Below are positions 52,601-61,374 of a stretch of DNA of 64,000 nucleotides, piece by piece. Under the pieces are notes generated by a model. The model was not told where the DNA came from, made no database searches, and was given only the letters and a program-made list of their open reading frames with translations. This DNA is from Allobosea sp. BH3. Lineage in GTDB: Bacteria; Pseudomonadota; Alphaproteobacteria; Rhizobiales; Beijerinckiaceae. A program made the position numbers and the translations under genes. The stretch covers positions 186,001-250,000 of the forward strand of contig NZ_JAIMCA010000006.1 in NCBI RefSeq assembly GCF_025499465.1, in the 5' to 3' direction. How positions within the stretch are numbered: the stretch's first letter is position 1; each line of letters opens with the position of its first letter.

Positions 52601-53047
52601 CTAGGCCTCGGTCAGCAATCGTTCGAGCTCGCGAACCGGATGCCTCGTCAGGTCCTTGTCCACTTCCGCGATGATCGCGGAACGGAGTCCATCATCAAGA
52701 CTGCGCCGGAGCGCGGAGAGCATGCGCGGCGGCGCGACCAGGACGAAACCGCGCGGTCGCCCGCTGTGATGCAGGTGCTCCACCGCTCGGGCCGTCTCGC
52801 GCGCGAACCGCATCTCGGCCAGGTCATGCCAATCGGCCGTTCCGGTCGCGCTCGTCGGCGCGACGGCGTTCTGCATGCGCCCGGGCCGATCCGTTCCCTG
52901 CTCGGCATTGGGCGGGTTGGCGGGCGCCTCCGTCACCTGCTCGACCTGCAGATTGGGGACAGTCGCGTCGCCTTCGTTGCGAAGGAAGATGGCCTTGCGG
53001 GCATCACAGACGAGAACCCAGGCATCATGGGGAATGCGGAGTTGCAT
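52601..53047 (-). CDS. Host attachment family protein
   Basis: This 148-residue protein belongs to a family named after an Agrobacterium protein required for attachment to host cells. Landmarks are HDAWVLVCDARKAIFLRNEGD at the N-terminus, the middle DWHDLAEMRFARETARAVEHLH, and a late LVAPPRMLSALRRSLDD followed by VDKDLTRHPVRELERLL. The fold is related to the bacterial eRF1/RNase-like group. The attachment role is historical and not proven for most members. GGAGATC precedes the ATG. No signal peptide is seen, so it is cytoplasmic. Confidence 0.87.
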   Translation of the reverse strand: MQLRIPHDAWVLVCDARKAIFLRNEGDATVPNLQVEQVTEAPANPPNAEQGTDRPGRMQNAVAPTSATGTADWHDLAEMRFARETARAVEHLHHSGRPRGFVLVAPPRMLSALRRSLDDGLRSAIIAEVDKDLTRHPVRELERLLTEA

Positions 53048-53200
53048 AATCGATCTCCGGCCAATGCGCCAAGCCCCCCGATCAGCATAATCCCGGATTG
53101 CCCGGCAACCCTCATTGATTCAACGCAAAGGTTGCGACTGGCCACACGCCCGAGCCGGTTCTTTCCTGTCGCGGGCAGATCATGCGGCGCCGTCGCAGGG

Positions 53201-54019
53201 TCAGGCCGGCCCTCGCCCGGACATCTCGTCGGCGAAGATCGTTCGACCACGCTCGCCGGCGAAATAGGCCTTGAGCCAGGGATCGTCATGGGCAAGCAAG
53301 TCGTGCAGCGTTCCGATGGCGATGACCTTGCCCCGGGCGATCGCTGCGATCCGGTCACAGGTCGTGTGAAGGCTGCTCAGGTCGTGAGTGATCATCATGA
53401 CGGTGAGATTCAGGCTGGCCGCGAGCGTCAGCAGCAATTGATCGAACGCATCGGCGGCGAGCGGGTCGAGGCCGGAGGTCGGCTCGTCGAGGAAGAGGAT
53501 TTCAGGGTCCAGGGCCAGGGCGCGCGCCAGGGAGGCCCGCTTGGTCATGCCGCCGGAGAGCTGGGAGGGATACTTGTCTGCGGCATCGCGCGGCAGGCCC
53601 ACGAGATCGAGCTTCAGCAAGGCCATCTCGGTCATCAGGCTTCGCGACAGTTGCAGGCTTTCCCGCATCGGCAGCTGGATATTCTCGGCAATCGTCAGGG
53701 ACGAAAACAGCGCGCCGTGTTGGAACATCACGCCGCAGCGCCGCTCCATCGCGCGATGCTCGCTATCCGACAAGGCATCGACGTTCCTGCCGAACATCTC
53801 AACAACGCCGCTTCGCTTGGAGATGAGCCCCAGGATCGTGCGGGCCAGCACCGACTTGCCCGATCCGGACGCGCCGATGACGCCCAGTATCTCGCCGCGC
53901 ACGATGTCGAGGTCGAGGCGATCAAGCACTGTCTTATCGTCGAAAGCGACTTCGAGCGCATGCACGCTGACGACGATCTCGCGCAGGCGCCCCGGCTCCA
54001 TCGCCGCGCTCCGAACCAT
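53201..54019 (-). CDS. ABC transporter ATPase, MlaF-like (MCE/phospholipid trafficking class)
   Basis: This ATPase subunit has 272 residues. Walker A is GASGSGKS near residues 50-57, the signature is LSGGMTKRASLARAL (the Met-Thr-Lys form typical of MlaF/Ttg2A), and Walker B is ILFLDEPTSGLDP. The MQFQ-like GVMFQHGALFSSLTIAENI is the MCE-class Q-loop. Mla ATPases normally sit next to MlaE permease and MlaD genes, but neither is in view, so the complex partner must be elsewhere. AGGAGG precedes the ATG at 54019. Confidence 0.9.
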   Translation of the reverse strand: MVRSAAMEPGRLREIVVSVHALEVAFDDKTVLDRLDLDIVRGEILGVIGASGSGKSVLARTILGLISKRSGVVEMFGRNVDALSDSEHRAMERRCGVMFQHGALFSSLTIAENIQLPMRESLQLSRSLMTEMALLKLDLVGLPRDAADKYPSQLSGGMTKRASLARALALDPEILFLDEPTSGLDPLAADAFDQLLLTLAASLNLTVMMITHDLSSLHTTCDRIAAIARGKVIAIGTLHDLLAHDDPWLKAYFAGERGRTIFADEMSGRGPA

Positions 54020-54334
54020 GAAAGCCTCCTGCCAGGCGCAGACCGACGGAAACAGGAACGACTCTATTCTGACCTTGAGCTGACGTTCTCGAATTGACGC
54101 GGATCAAGAGCCAACGACTTGATGCGGTTTGTCAGGCCCCAAAACATTTCCGTCTCGCGCTCGCTCAGAAGACAACTTCGCGAAAGATAGCCGACCCGTT
54201 CTATCAGTCTTCAACGAGACACTGAAAGGCTAGCACGGAGCCCCTGCCCGCTTGGCGACAGGCACCATGCGAATGCACTGGCAACGCCTCCCGACAGCCA
54301 GAGACGGGCGGCGGCTCAGATTCTCGCCGCGATC
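54020..54334. other. Gene-free gap, 315 bases
   Basis: No supported gene, RNA or strong palindrome was seen between the MlaF-like gene and the XRE-cupin regulator. It probably holds the MlaF promoter and the end of the regulator transcript. Confidence 0.6.
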
Positions 54335-54976
54335 TCAGAGATCGACGAGAACCCAGAGCACCACGGCGTTGGTGGCTCCTTTGGACGTCCAGGTGTGCTC
54401 CGTGGTGGCGTCGTAGTAGACGGAATCGCCCTTGTTGAGCTCCAGCGGCTCATAAAGCCGGCTGTGGACCACGAGGGTGCCTTCGAGCACCATCACGAAG
54501 ATTTCCGCCTCGGACTTCGCCCAGGCCGCGTATTCGTCTGGCGAGCGTGCCGTCACCGTGGTCAGGATCGGCGTGGCGCGCTTGTTCTTCAGATCGGCGC
54601 AGAGCAGGACGTTGTTGCAGGTGCCGGTGGTGTGCTTGTTGCCGCCGCCTGCGCGGTTGATGCTGCGACGCCCGGCGAAGCTCACCGCGCCATTGTCCTG
54701 CCCGCTCGACAGCAGCGTGACGAGCTCAACCTCGAGGCCGTGGGCGATGCGCTGCAACGTCGAGATCGTCGGCGAAAGCTCGTTGCGCTCGATCTTCGAG
54801 AAGGCCGAAGCCGAAACGCCGGTCATCGTGCTGACGTCCTGCAGCGTCAGGCCGCGGCTCTTGCGCAGCTTGAGCAGCAGCGCGCCGATATCGACCCCGC
54901 CACGGACCTCCTCACCGGATTGCCAGGCCTCGGGCGGGTCGATCTCCCCCCGCTCCGACAGCGCGATTTCCGGCAT
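54335..54976 (-). CDS. XRE family regulator with C-terminal cupin domain
   Basis: This 213-residue regulator has an N-terminal helix-turn-helix (residues about 30-85: LRKSRGLTLQDVSTMTGVSASAFSKIERNELSPTI, given by LRKSRG and NELSPTI) and a C-terminal cupin (about 125-210, with EIFVMVLEGTLVVHS and GDSVYYDATTEHTW). HTH-cupin proteins are usually ligand-responsive regulators of amino-acid or amine catabolism. GAGGAG precedes the ATG at 54976; an upstream Met is not supported. It is divergent from the eight-gene catabolic operon and very probably controls it. Confidence 0.9.
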   Translation of the reverse strand: MPEIALSERGEIDPPEAWQSGEEVRGGVDIGALLLKLRKSRGLTLQDVSTMTGVSASAFSKIERNELSPTISTLQRIAHGLEVELVTLLSSGQDNGAVSFAGRRSINRAGGGNKHTTGTCNNVLLCADLKNKRATPILTTVTARSPDEYAAWAKSEAEIFVMVLEGTLVVHSRLYEPLELNKGDSVYYDATTEHTWTSKGATNAVVLWVLVDL

Positions 54977-55061
54977 GCCGATTCTCCTCATTCCGCCTCT
55001 TGGCGTCCTGCCTGTCATAATGTGTCGCGCCGAGAAGGGAAAGAGAATGTCGTGGCGTATG

Positions 55062-55084
55062 GTCCGATAATTTTCGTATCGGAC
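55062..55084. promoter_or_regulatory. Candidate XRE-cupin operator
   Basis: GTCCGATA (55062-55069) and TATCGGAC (55077-55084) form a perfect 8-base inverted repeat with a 7-base AT-rich spacer. A TTGACA -35-like hexamer for the plus-strand operon follows at 55102. It lies in the 245-base gap between divergent start codons. Function is inferred. Confidence 0.6.
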
Positions 55085-55221
55085 ATTTTTGTATTTTTGT
55101 GTTGACAGCCATCGCCACCTGAAACAGGTTTCGATCCCAACGATGCGCCGGCAATGAACTGAGCGCTGTTGGCGAGGGGCCGACACGCGAAACCGGTTGC
55201 ATCACTGCAGGGATGCTTCAG

Positions 55222-56121
55222 ATGACGCTTACGCACGACTCTCTTGGCGGGCTCTACACCGCGATCGTGACGCCGCTCACCACTGACGGAGCTGTCGACA
55301 TCAAGGGCCTGCAGGCGCTGGTGCGCTTCCAGCTCGATGCAGGCGCTGCCGGTATCGTGCCGATCGGCGGCACGGGCGAATATCCGGTCTTCTCCCGCGC
55401 CGAGCGCCGCGACATCGTCGCCGCCTGCGTTGACGCGGCAGATGGCAAGCCGGTGATCCCGGGCGTGCTCTCCACCGGCTACGAGGATGCGCTGGAGGCC
55501 GGCCGCGACTTCGCCAAGGCCGGCGCCTCGGCGGTGATGACGGTGACCCCCTATTATGCGCCGGGCACCCAGGAGGGCATGCGCGCCTGGTTCGCCCGCT
55601 ATCGCGACGCGGTCGACCTGCCGGTGATGCTCTACCAGATCCCGCGGCGCACCACGGTCTCCGCCTTCGCCGAGACGGTCCAGGCGATGGCCGAGGACCG
55701 GTCGATCATCGGCATGAAATACTCTTCCTACGACATGCCGGACTTCATCCGGACGGTGAAGCTCGCCGGCGACAAGATCGCGATCCTCTCGGGCGAGGAG
55801 CCGCTCTTCGCCACGCACGTGGCGCTCGGTGCCGTTGGCGGCGTCCTCGCCTCGGCGACGATCTATCCCAAGATCTGGATCGAGATCTTCGAGCTCGCCC
55901 GCCAGGGCAAGCTGAAGGAGGCTCTCAAGCTCCAGGACAAGATCGACCCGGTCATCGACGCCATCTATGTCGAGACGAATCCGGGGCCGCTGAAGGAGTA
56001 TATGGCACTTGCCGGCAGGCCGGTCGGCGGGGTCCGCCTGCCGCTGCTGGGGCCCAGCGCGGAGACGATGGCGAAGCTCAAGACCGCCGCCGCGCGGGCC
56101 AAATCCGTCAGCCTCGCCTGA
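55222..56121 (+). CDS. Dihydrodipicolinate synthase family lyase/aldolase
   Basis: This class I aldolase-fold enzyme has 299 residues. The Schiff-base Lys is in IIGMKYSS near residue 160 and the catalytic Tyr is in VMLYQIPRRT near residue 135. The DapA motif GTTGE is GGTGEYP here, so lysine synthesis is unlikely. Other family members are hydroxyproline-pathway deaminases, sugar-acid dehydratases and hydroxy-oxoglutarate aldolases. The ATG at 55222 is 8 bases after AGGGA; one at 55213 is too close to it. It is the first gene of the operon and precedes the FAD dehydrogenase by 14 bases. Co-occurrence with DadA and OCD homologs fits imine or pyrroline chemistry. Confidence 0.85.
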   Translation: MTLTHDSLGGLYTAIVTPLTTDGAVDIKGLQALVRFQLDAGAAGIVPIGGTGEYPVFSRAERRDIVAACVDAADGKPVIPGVLSTGYEDALEAGRDFAKAGASAVMTVTPYYAPGTQEGMRAWFARYRDAVDLPVMLYQIPRRTTVSAFAETVQAMAEDRSIIGMKYSSYDMPDFIRTVKLAGDKIAILSGEEPLFATHVALGAVGGVLASATIYPKIWIEIFELARQGKLKEALKLQDKIDPVIDAIYVETNPGPLKEYMALAGRPVGGVRLPLLGPSAETMAKLKTAAARAKSVSLA

Positions 56122-56135
56122 ACGGAGACCGGATC

Positions 56136-57563
56136 GTGATCGAGACACTTCGCGGCATCGTCGGAGAGAAAGGGCTGATCACCGATCCGGCAGAGATGGA
56201 GCCGTGGCTCACCGACTGGCGCCAGCGTCGGCGCGGCCGCGCGCTCGCCGTCGTCCAGCCGGCTTCGACCCAAGAGGTCGCCGCGGTGGTCGCGCTATGC
56301 GCGGCCGAGGGAGAGCCGGTCTTTCCGGTCGGCGGGAATACCGGGCTGTGCTTCGGCGCCGTGCCGGAAAGCGATCTCGACGACAAGCCCGGCATCGTGC
56401 TCTCCCTGCGCCGGATGAACCGCATCCGCGCGATCGACCGGGCGGCCGGCGTCGCCACGGTCGATGCCGGCGTCGTGCTCGGTGATCTGCACAGCGCTGC
56501 TGCCGAGGCGGGGCGTCAGTTCCCGCTGCATCTCGGCAGCGAGGGCAGCGCGCAGATCGGGGGCCTGATCTCGACCAATGCAGGCGGCACCGGTGTCGTC
56601 CGCTACGGGCCGATGCGCGATCTCGTCGCCGGGCTGGAAGTGGTGCTGCCGGACGGCCGCGTGCTGACGGACCTCGCGGCGCTGCGCAAGGATAATACCG
56701 GCTACATGCTGCGCCATCTCTTCATCGGCGCGGAAGGTTCCCTCGGCATCATCACGGGCGCGGCGTTGAGGCTGCATCCGCAGGTTCCGAACACGGCCCA
56801 CGCCTGGGTCGCCGCGGCCGATCCGGCCGATGCAGTGGCGCTGCTGGCCGCCATGCAGGATCGTGCCGGCTCCGCCATCCAGGCTTTCGAGCTGGTCTCC
56901 GCCTCGCAATTCGAGCTGGTGCGGAAACACGCCGAGCGCGCGCGCTTCCCCTTTGCCGAGATCCCCGCCTGGTCGGTGCTGATCGAGCTAGGCAGCGAGG
57001 ATGCGACGACGGCGCTGCGCGACACTCTCGAAGAGGTGCTCGGCGCGGCGCTGGAGCGCGGCGAATTGCTGGATGCTGTGATCGCCAGCTCAGAGCAGCA
57101 GGCGGCCGATTTCTGGCACATCCGCCACTCGGTCTCCGAAGCCAACAAGAAGGAGGGCATGAGCATCACGCATGACGTGGCCGTGCGCTCCTCCGACGTC
57201 GCGCCGTTCATCAAGGCGGCGGATGACGTCGCCGCCGAGCTGTTTCCGGAGGCCTATAGCGAGGTGGTCTGCCATCTCGGCGACGGCAACGTCCACTACA
57301 TCCTGATGTTCACACACGCCTACTGGGCGGCCCTGCCGGATCCCGAAGCCTTCGCGCTGACGGTCGAGCGCGCGATCCATGACGTCGCCGCCCGCTTCGG
57401 CGGCACATTCAGCGCCGAGCATGGCGTCGGCCGCAAGCTGACGGAGGAGCTGGAACGCCTCGCCGATCCGCTCCGCTACGAACTCATGAACAAGGTCAAA
57501 TCGCTGTTCGACCCACAGAACCTGATGAATCCGGGTGTTCTGCTGGCGTCGAAGACAGCCTGA
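56136..57563 (+). CDS. FAD-binding oxidase/D-2-hydroxyacid dehydrogenase (GlcD/D-2HGDH-like)
   Basis: This vanillyl-alcohol-oxidase-fold flavoprotein has 475 residues. The FAD domain (about 40-215) has VFPVGGNTGLCFGAVPE, HLGSEGSAQIGGLISTNAGGTG (given by HLGSEG and NAGGTG) and RKDNTGYML. The C-terminal domain has VVCHLGDGNVHY and FGGTFSAEHGVGRKL, which hold the metal/substrate residues of D-2-hydroxyglutarate dehydrogenases. It oxidises a D-2-hydroxyacid to the 2-oxoacid and passes electrons to ETF or quinone. Its place after an aldolase-like gene suggests it handles a hydroxyacid product. Confidence 0.9.
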   Translation: MIETLRGIVGEKGLITDPAEMEPWLTDWRQRRRGRALAVVQPASTQEVAAVVALCAAEGEPVFPVGGNTGLCFGAVPESDLDDKPGIVLSLRRMNRIRAIDRAAGVATVDAGVVLGDLHSAAAEAGRQFPLHLGSEGSAQIGGLISTNAGGTGVVRYGPMRDLVAGLEVVLPDGRVLTDLAALRKDNTGYMLRHLFIGAEGSLGIITGAALRLHPQVPNTAHAWVAAADPADAVALLAAMQDRAGSAIQAFELVSASQFELVRKHAERARFPFAEIPAWSVLIELGSEDATTALRDTLEEVLGAALERGELLDAVIASSEQQAADFWHIRHSVSEANKKEGMSITHDVAVRSSDVAPFIKAADDVAAELFPEAYSEVVCHLGDGNVHYILMFTHAYWAALPDPEAFALTVERAIHDVAARFGGTFSAEHGVGRKLTEELERLADPLRYELMNKVKSLFDPQNLMNPGVLLASKTA

Positions 57564-57687
57564 AACGACGAGAGAATCCGCTGCCGCCTCCGGTGAGGGG
57601 CGGAAGATCACGGAAGCCCGCAGGGGAAGCGGGAGCCTACCTCACCAGCCAACACGGGGTTCGCCTCATAACGCCGGGAGAATGAAA

Positions 57688-58536
57688 ATGACTACACGTA
57701 GGGATCTGGCAGGCCTCATCGGCGCCGGCGCAGTCGCGGCTGGCGCACTGACGCTCGCCTCCAACGGCGCGCGCGCGCAGGCCGCCGGGCAGAACACCTT
57801 CGACCGCATCGTCGCCAACAAGAAGCTGCGGCTCGGCGCCGTGACCTCGAGCGCGCCCTGGTTCATCAAGGACCCGGGCACGGGCAAGTGGGGCGGCCAT
57901 TTCTATACCATCGGCTCGGCGCTCGCGAAGGACATGGATGTCGAGCTCGAGCTCGTCGAGACGACCTGGGGCAATGCCGTGCTCGATCTCCAGGCCGACA
58001 AGATCGACATCATGTTCGGCCTCAACCCGACGCCGAAGCGCGCCATGGCGGTCGATTTCTCGGTCGGAGCCTATGACAGCGCGCTGGTCGTCATCGCCAA
58101 GCCGGGCTTCGAGCCGAAGAGCTGGGCCGACATGAACAAGCCCGAGGTGAAGATCTCGGTGGACGTCGGCTCGGCGCACGACCAGATCGCCACGCTGCTG
58201 TGCCCCAAGGCCCAGATCACGCGTTTCAAGACCATCAACGAAGCGATGCTCGCCCTGCGCAGCGGCCGCGTCGACGCTCAGTGCATCTTCTGGATGGGCG
58301 GCGTGCGCGCCGTGAAGGCTGACCCTGCCCTCGGCAAGGTCATCGTGCCGCAGCCCTTCTTCGGCTCGACCTCGAACGCGGCCGTCCGCCGCGAGGTGGA
58401 CAAGACCTGGCTCTTCTTCGTCAACACCTGGATCGTCTATGCGCGTGGCCTCGGCCTCGTCCGCAGCGCGGTGGTCGAGAGCCTGGAGCAGGTCGGCGTG
58501 AAGCCCGAGGACATTCCGCCGGGAATCACCCTCTAA
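57688..58536 (+). CDS. Polar amino acid ABC transporter substrate-binding protein (family 3)
   Basis: This periplasmic receptor of the PAAT family has 282 residues and a twin-arginine signal (TTRRDLAGLIGAGAVAAGA). Family-3 markers are LRLGAVTSSAPWFIKD, KIDIMFGLNPTPKRAMAVDFS, VKISVDVGSAHD and RSGRVDAQC. The ATG at 57688 is 7 bases after GGGAG; one at 57682 is closer than usual. An exact 14-bp hairpin starts 6 bases after its stop. It works with the permease and ATPase genes that follow. Confidence 0.92.
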   Translation: MTTRRDLAGLIGAGAVAAGALTLASNGARAQAAGQNTFDRIVANKKLRLGAVTSSAPWFIKDPGTGKWGGHFYTIGSALAKDMDVELELVETTWGNAVLDLQADKIDIMFGLNPTPKRAMAVDFSVGAYDSALVVIAKPGFEPKSWADMNKPEVKISVDVGSAHDQIATLLCPKAQITRFKTINEAMLALRSGRVDAQCIFWMGGVRAVKADPALGKVIVPQPFFGSTSNAAVRREVDKTWLFFVNTWIVYARGLGLVRSAVVESLEQVGVKPEDIPPGITL

Positions 58537-58542
58537 GCCTCT

Positions 58543-58576
58543 TCCGGCTTCCCGCGCTCATCCGCGGGAAGCCGGA
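58543..58576 (+). terminator. Strong hairpin between binding-protein and permease genes
   Basis: TCCGGCTTCCCGCG (58543-58556) pairs exactly with CGCGGGAAGCCGGA (58563-58576), giving a 14-bp stem with a 6-base loop 7 bases after the binding-protein stop. No long T-run follows. The position suits partial termination or mRNA 3' protection that raises binding protein over membrane parts. Confidence 0.7.
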
Positions 58577-58649
58577 TCCATTCTTCAAGCATCCGTTCTT
58601 GCGAACGGCTTTCGTCCGCGAGTCCGCGCTGGCGTAGGCAGGGTTGGGC

Positions 58650-59315
58650 ATGTCCTACACTTGGAACTTCGACATCCTCTGGAGCTACCGCTGGATCTTC
58701 CTCAGCGGAACCGGCGTCACGATCGGCCTCACGATCGCGGTCGTGGTGCTCGGCCTGCTCGTCGGCCTCGTCGCCGGAATCGCGCAGCTCTCGCGCTCTC
58801 CGACGCTGCGCTGGCTGTCCTGGGCCTATATCGAGATGTTCCGGCTGACGCCGCTGCTCGTGCTGCTGCTGTGGTTCTACTATGCGCTGCCGATCCTGAC
58901 CGGGATCAAGATCGATGCGATCACAGCCTCGATCCTGACGCTGACGCTGTATGGCGGCTCCTTCTATGCCGAAGTCATCCGCGGCGGCATTGTCTCGATC
59001 GATCCGGGGCAGAGCGAGGCGGGGCTGGCGCTGGGCATGACGCCGGCGCGGGTGATGCGCCGGATCGTGTTGCCGCAAGCGGTCAAGCGGATGATCCCGC
59101 CGCTGATGAACCAGTCGATCATCCAGTTCAAGAACACCTCGCTCGTCTCCGTCCTCGCCGTGCCCGATCTGCTCTACCAGGGTCAGGCCGCGGCGATGGA
59201 CACTTACCGTGCGCTAGAGGTCTACACGGTGGTCGCGGTGATCTACGTGGTCGTGCTGTTGCCTCTCACCGTGATCGTCAAGCGAGCCGAGAAGCGGCTT
59301 TCGCAGAGCAATTGA
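58650..59315 (+). CDS. Polar amino acid ABC transporter permease
   Basis: This single inner-membrane permease of the PAAT family has 221 residues and five or six helices. [21 protein letters not shown] is the first, and [20 protein letters not shown] is the family segment. The EAA coupling loop is [24 protein letters not shown]. Only one permease gene is present, so the transporter is probably a homodimer. The ATG at 58650 follows AGGG. It ends 11 bases before the ATPase gene. Confidence 0.92.
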   Translation: MSYTWNFDILWSYRWIFLSGTGVTIGLTIAVVVLGLLVGLVAGIAQLSRSPTLRWLSWAYIEMFRLTPLLVLLLWFYYALPILTGIKIDAITASILTLTLYGGSFYAEVIRGGIVSIDPGQSEAGLALGMTPARVMRRIVLPQAVKRMIPPLMNQSIIQFKNTSLVSVLAVPDLLYQGQAAAMDTYRALEVYTVVAVIYVVVLLPLTVIVKRAEKRLSQSN

Positions 59316-59325
59316 GGCCAAGGCG

Positions 59326-60087
59326 ATGAGCTACAAGATCGAGGTCTCGGGGCTGCGCAAGAGCTTCGGCGCACTGACCGTGCTGCGCGACATCAATCTC
59401 AAGGTCGAAACCGGCCAGGTCGTCGCGCTGATCGGCCCTTCCGGCTCCGGCAAGTCGACACTGCTGCGCTGCCTCAACCTGCTCGTCATGCCCGAGGGCG
59501 GGCGTGTCCGCATCGGCGACGACAGCTTCAGCTTCGGCGAGGGCTCGAAGCTGCCCGCCACCCGCGAGCAGGCGCGCTTCCGCTCGAACACCGGCATGGT
59601 CTTCCAGCACTTCAACCTGTTCCCGCACATGACGGTGGTCCAGAACGTCATGGAAGGGCCGATCTCGGTGAAGGGCATGCCGAAGGCTAAAGCCGAGGAG
59701 ATCGCCCGCAAGCTGCTCGCCAAGGTGGGGCTCAGCGACAAGGTCGATGTCTTCCCCAGCAAGCTCTCTGGCGGCCAGAAGCAGCGCGTCGCCATCGCGC
59801 GTGCGCTCGCCATGGAACCGGAGGTGATGCTCTTCGACGAAGCGACCTCGGCCCTCGACCCCGAACTCGTCGGCGAAGTCCTCGGCGTGATGCGCGATCT
59901 CGCCGCCGAAGGCATGACGATGATCATCGTCACCCACGAGATCGGCTTCGCCCGCGAAGTCGCCGACCGTGTCGTCTTCATGCGCGACGGTGTCATCGTC
60001 GAGGAAGGGCCGGCGCGCGACGTCATCGGCGAGCCGAAGCAGGAGGCGACCAGGGCCTTCCTCAGTCATTTCCACAATCGCGGCTGA
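59326..60087 (+). CDS. Polar amino acid ABC transporter ATPase (GlnQ-like)
   Basis: This 253-residue ATPase has Walker [10 protein letters not shown] near residues 38-46, Q-loop [19 protein letters not shown], signature [16 protein letters not shown] and Walker [15 protein letters not shown]. The [13 protein letters not shown] switch region is the PAAT form. It powers the transporter with the preceding permease and binding protein. It is followed after 9 bases by the DadA-like gene, tying uptake to catabolism. Confidence 0.94.
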   Translation: MSYKIEVSGLRKSFGALTVLRDINLKVETGQVVALIGPSGSGKSTLLRCLNLLVMPEGGRVRIGDDSFSFGEGSKLPATREQARFRSNTGMVFQHFNLFPHMTVVQNVMEGPISVKGMPKAKAEEIARKLLAKVGLSDKVDVFPSKLSGGQKQRVAIARALAMEPEVMLFDEATSALDPELVGEVLGVMRDLAAEGMTMIIVTHEIGFAREVADRVVFMRDGVIVEEGPARDVIGEPKQEATRAFLSHFHNRG

Positions 60088-60096
60088 GACGGACCG

Positions 60097-61374
60097 ATGC
60101 CGCAGGATGCGCCTCTGACCGTCGCCGTCATCGGCGCCGGAATCGTGGGCCTGTGCGCGGCGCTCGAGATCCAGCGCGCCGGCCATCACGTCATCCTGCT
60201 CGAGCCGGGCGAGCCCGGCGGCCGGCAGGCCGCCTCGTACGGCAACGCGACCTGGATCAACCCCGGCGCGATCGCACCGATTTCCCTGCCGGGACTGTGG
60301 CGCAAGGTGCCCGGCTTCCTGCTCGACCGGACGGGGCCGTTCACGGTGCGCTGGCGGGACCTGCCGCGGCACGCCAGCTGGCTCTGGCGCTTTGTCGCCG
60401 CCGGGCGGGACTGGGATCGGATCGCGACCTGCGCACGCGAGCGCTATCCGCTCTGCAAGGACACAGTGACCGATCACAAGGCCTATGCGGGCGAGGCCGG
60501 TGTCGGCCATCTGATCCGGCAGCAGGGCCTGGTCTATGTCTACCCTGACCGTGCCGGCTTCGTCGCCGAAAGCCGGATCTGGTCGATGCGCCGTGAACTC
60601 GGTGTCCGCTTCAGCGAGATCGAGGAAGCCGAACTCCGCCGGCTTCAGCCTGAGCTGTCGCAGCACTATCGTTTTGGCGCCCGGTTGGACGATGCCGGCC
60701 AGATTGCTGATCCGGGGGCCTATTGCGCCGCCCTCGCCCGCTTGCTGGAAGCGCGCGGAGCGCAGCGCGTCGTCGCTCGCGCCACCGGCTTCACCCTCAA
60801 CGGCGGCAGGCTGAACGCGATCTCGACCGACCAAGGCTCGATCCCCTGCGACCGAGCCGTGCTGGCGGCCGGCATCGGCTCGGCAAGCCTCGCGCGGATC
60901 GCCGGTGACCAAGTGCCGCTGATTTCCGAGCGGGGTTATCACGTCGTCGTTCCCGACCCCGGCCTGGAACTCGGAGCCGGATTGATGCCATCCGACGGCC
61001 AGATGGGCGTCGTTTCAACGCCGCAGGGGCTGAGGCTCGCCGGGCAGGTCGAGCTCGCCGATCCCGACGCCGCGCCCGATTGGCGCCGCACCGATATCCT
61101 GCTGGGCTATGCCCGGAAGATGTTTCCCGAGCAGGCCCGACGGTTCGATGCCGCCGAGGTCGACCGCTGGATGGGCAACCGCCCCTCGACGCCGGACGGC
61201 CTGCCCTGCATCGGTTTCGCCTCCGGTTCGACCGACATCGTGCATGCCTTCGGCCATGCCCATACCGGGCTGACGCAGGGGCCGGCGACGGGAAAGCTTG
61301 TCGCCGCGCTGATCGACGGGCATGAACCGCCCTTCGATCCCGCTCCCTATTCCGCACGGAGATTCGCCCGGTGA
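60097..61374 (+). CDS. FAD-dependent D-amino acid dehydrogenase (DadA-like)
   Basis: This 425-residue flavoprotein has an N-terminal Rossmann motif VAVIGAGIVGLCAALEIQRAG, the DadA-type ASYGNATWINPGAIAPISLPG, and a C-terminal MGNRPSTPDGLPCIGFA followed by HAFGHAHTGLTQGPATG. These read clearly as the D-amino acid/D-hydroxyproline dehydrogenase group. It oxidises D-amino acids to imines or ketoacids at the membrane with quinone as acceptor. Its GTGA overlap with the next gene couples it to an imine-reductase-type enzyme. D-proline, D-hydroxyproline or general D-amino acids are possible. Confidence 0.92.
   Translation: MPQDAPLTVAVIGAGIVGLCAALEIQRAGHHVILLEPGEPGGRQAASYGNATWINPGAIAPISLPGLWRKVPGFLLDRTGPFTVRWRDLPRHASWLWRFVAAGRDWDRIATCARERYPLCKDTVTDHKAYAGEAGVGHLIRQQGLVYVYPDRAGFVAESRIWSMRRELGVRFSEIEEAELRRLQPELSQHYRFGARLDDAGQIADPGAYCAALARLLEARGAQRVVARATGFTLNGGRLNAISTDQGSIPCDRAVLAAGIGSASLARIAGDQVPLISERGYHVVVPDPGLELGAGLMPSDGQMGVVSTPQGLRLAGQVELADPDAAPDWRRTDILLGYARKMFPEQARRFDAAEVDRWMGNRPSTPDGLPCIGFASGSTDIVHAFGHAHTGLTQGPATGKLVAALIDGHEPPFDPAPYSARRFAR

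Noticed and set aside
55222-56121. DHDPS-family gene as dapA of lysine synthesis
   Set aside because: The GTTGE motif is changed, and the catabolic operon with transporter and oxidoreductases argues against biosynthesis.
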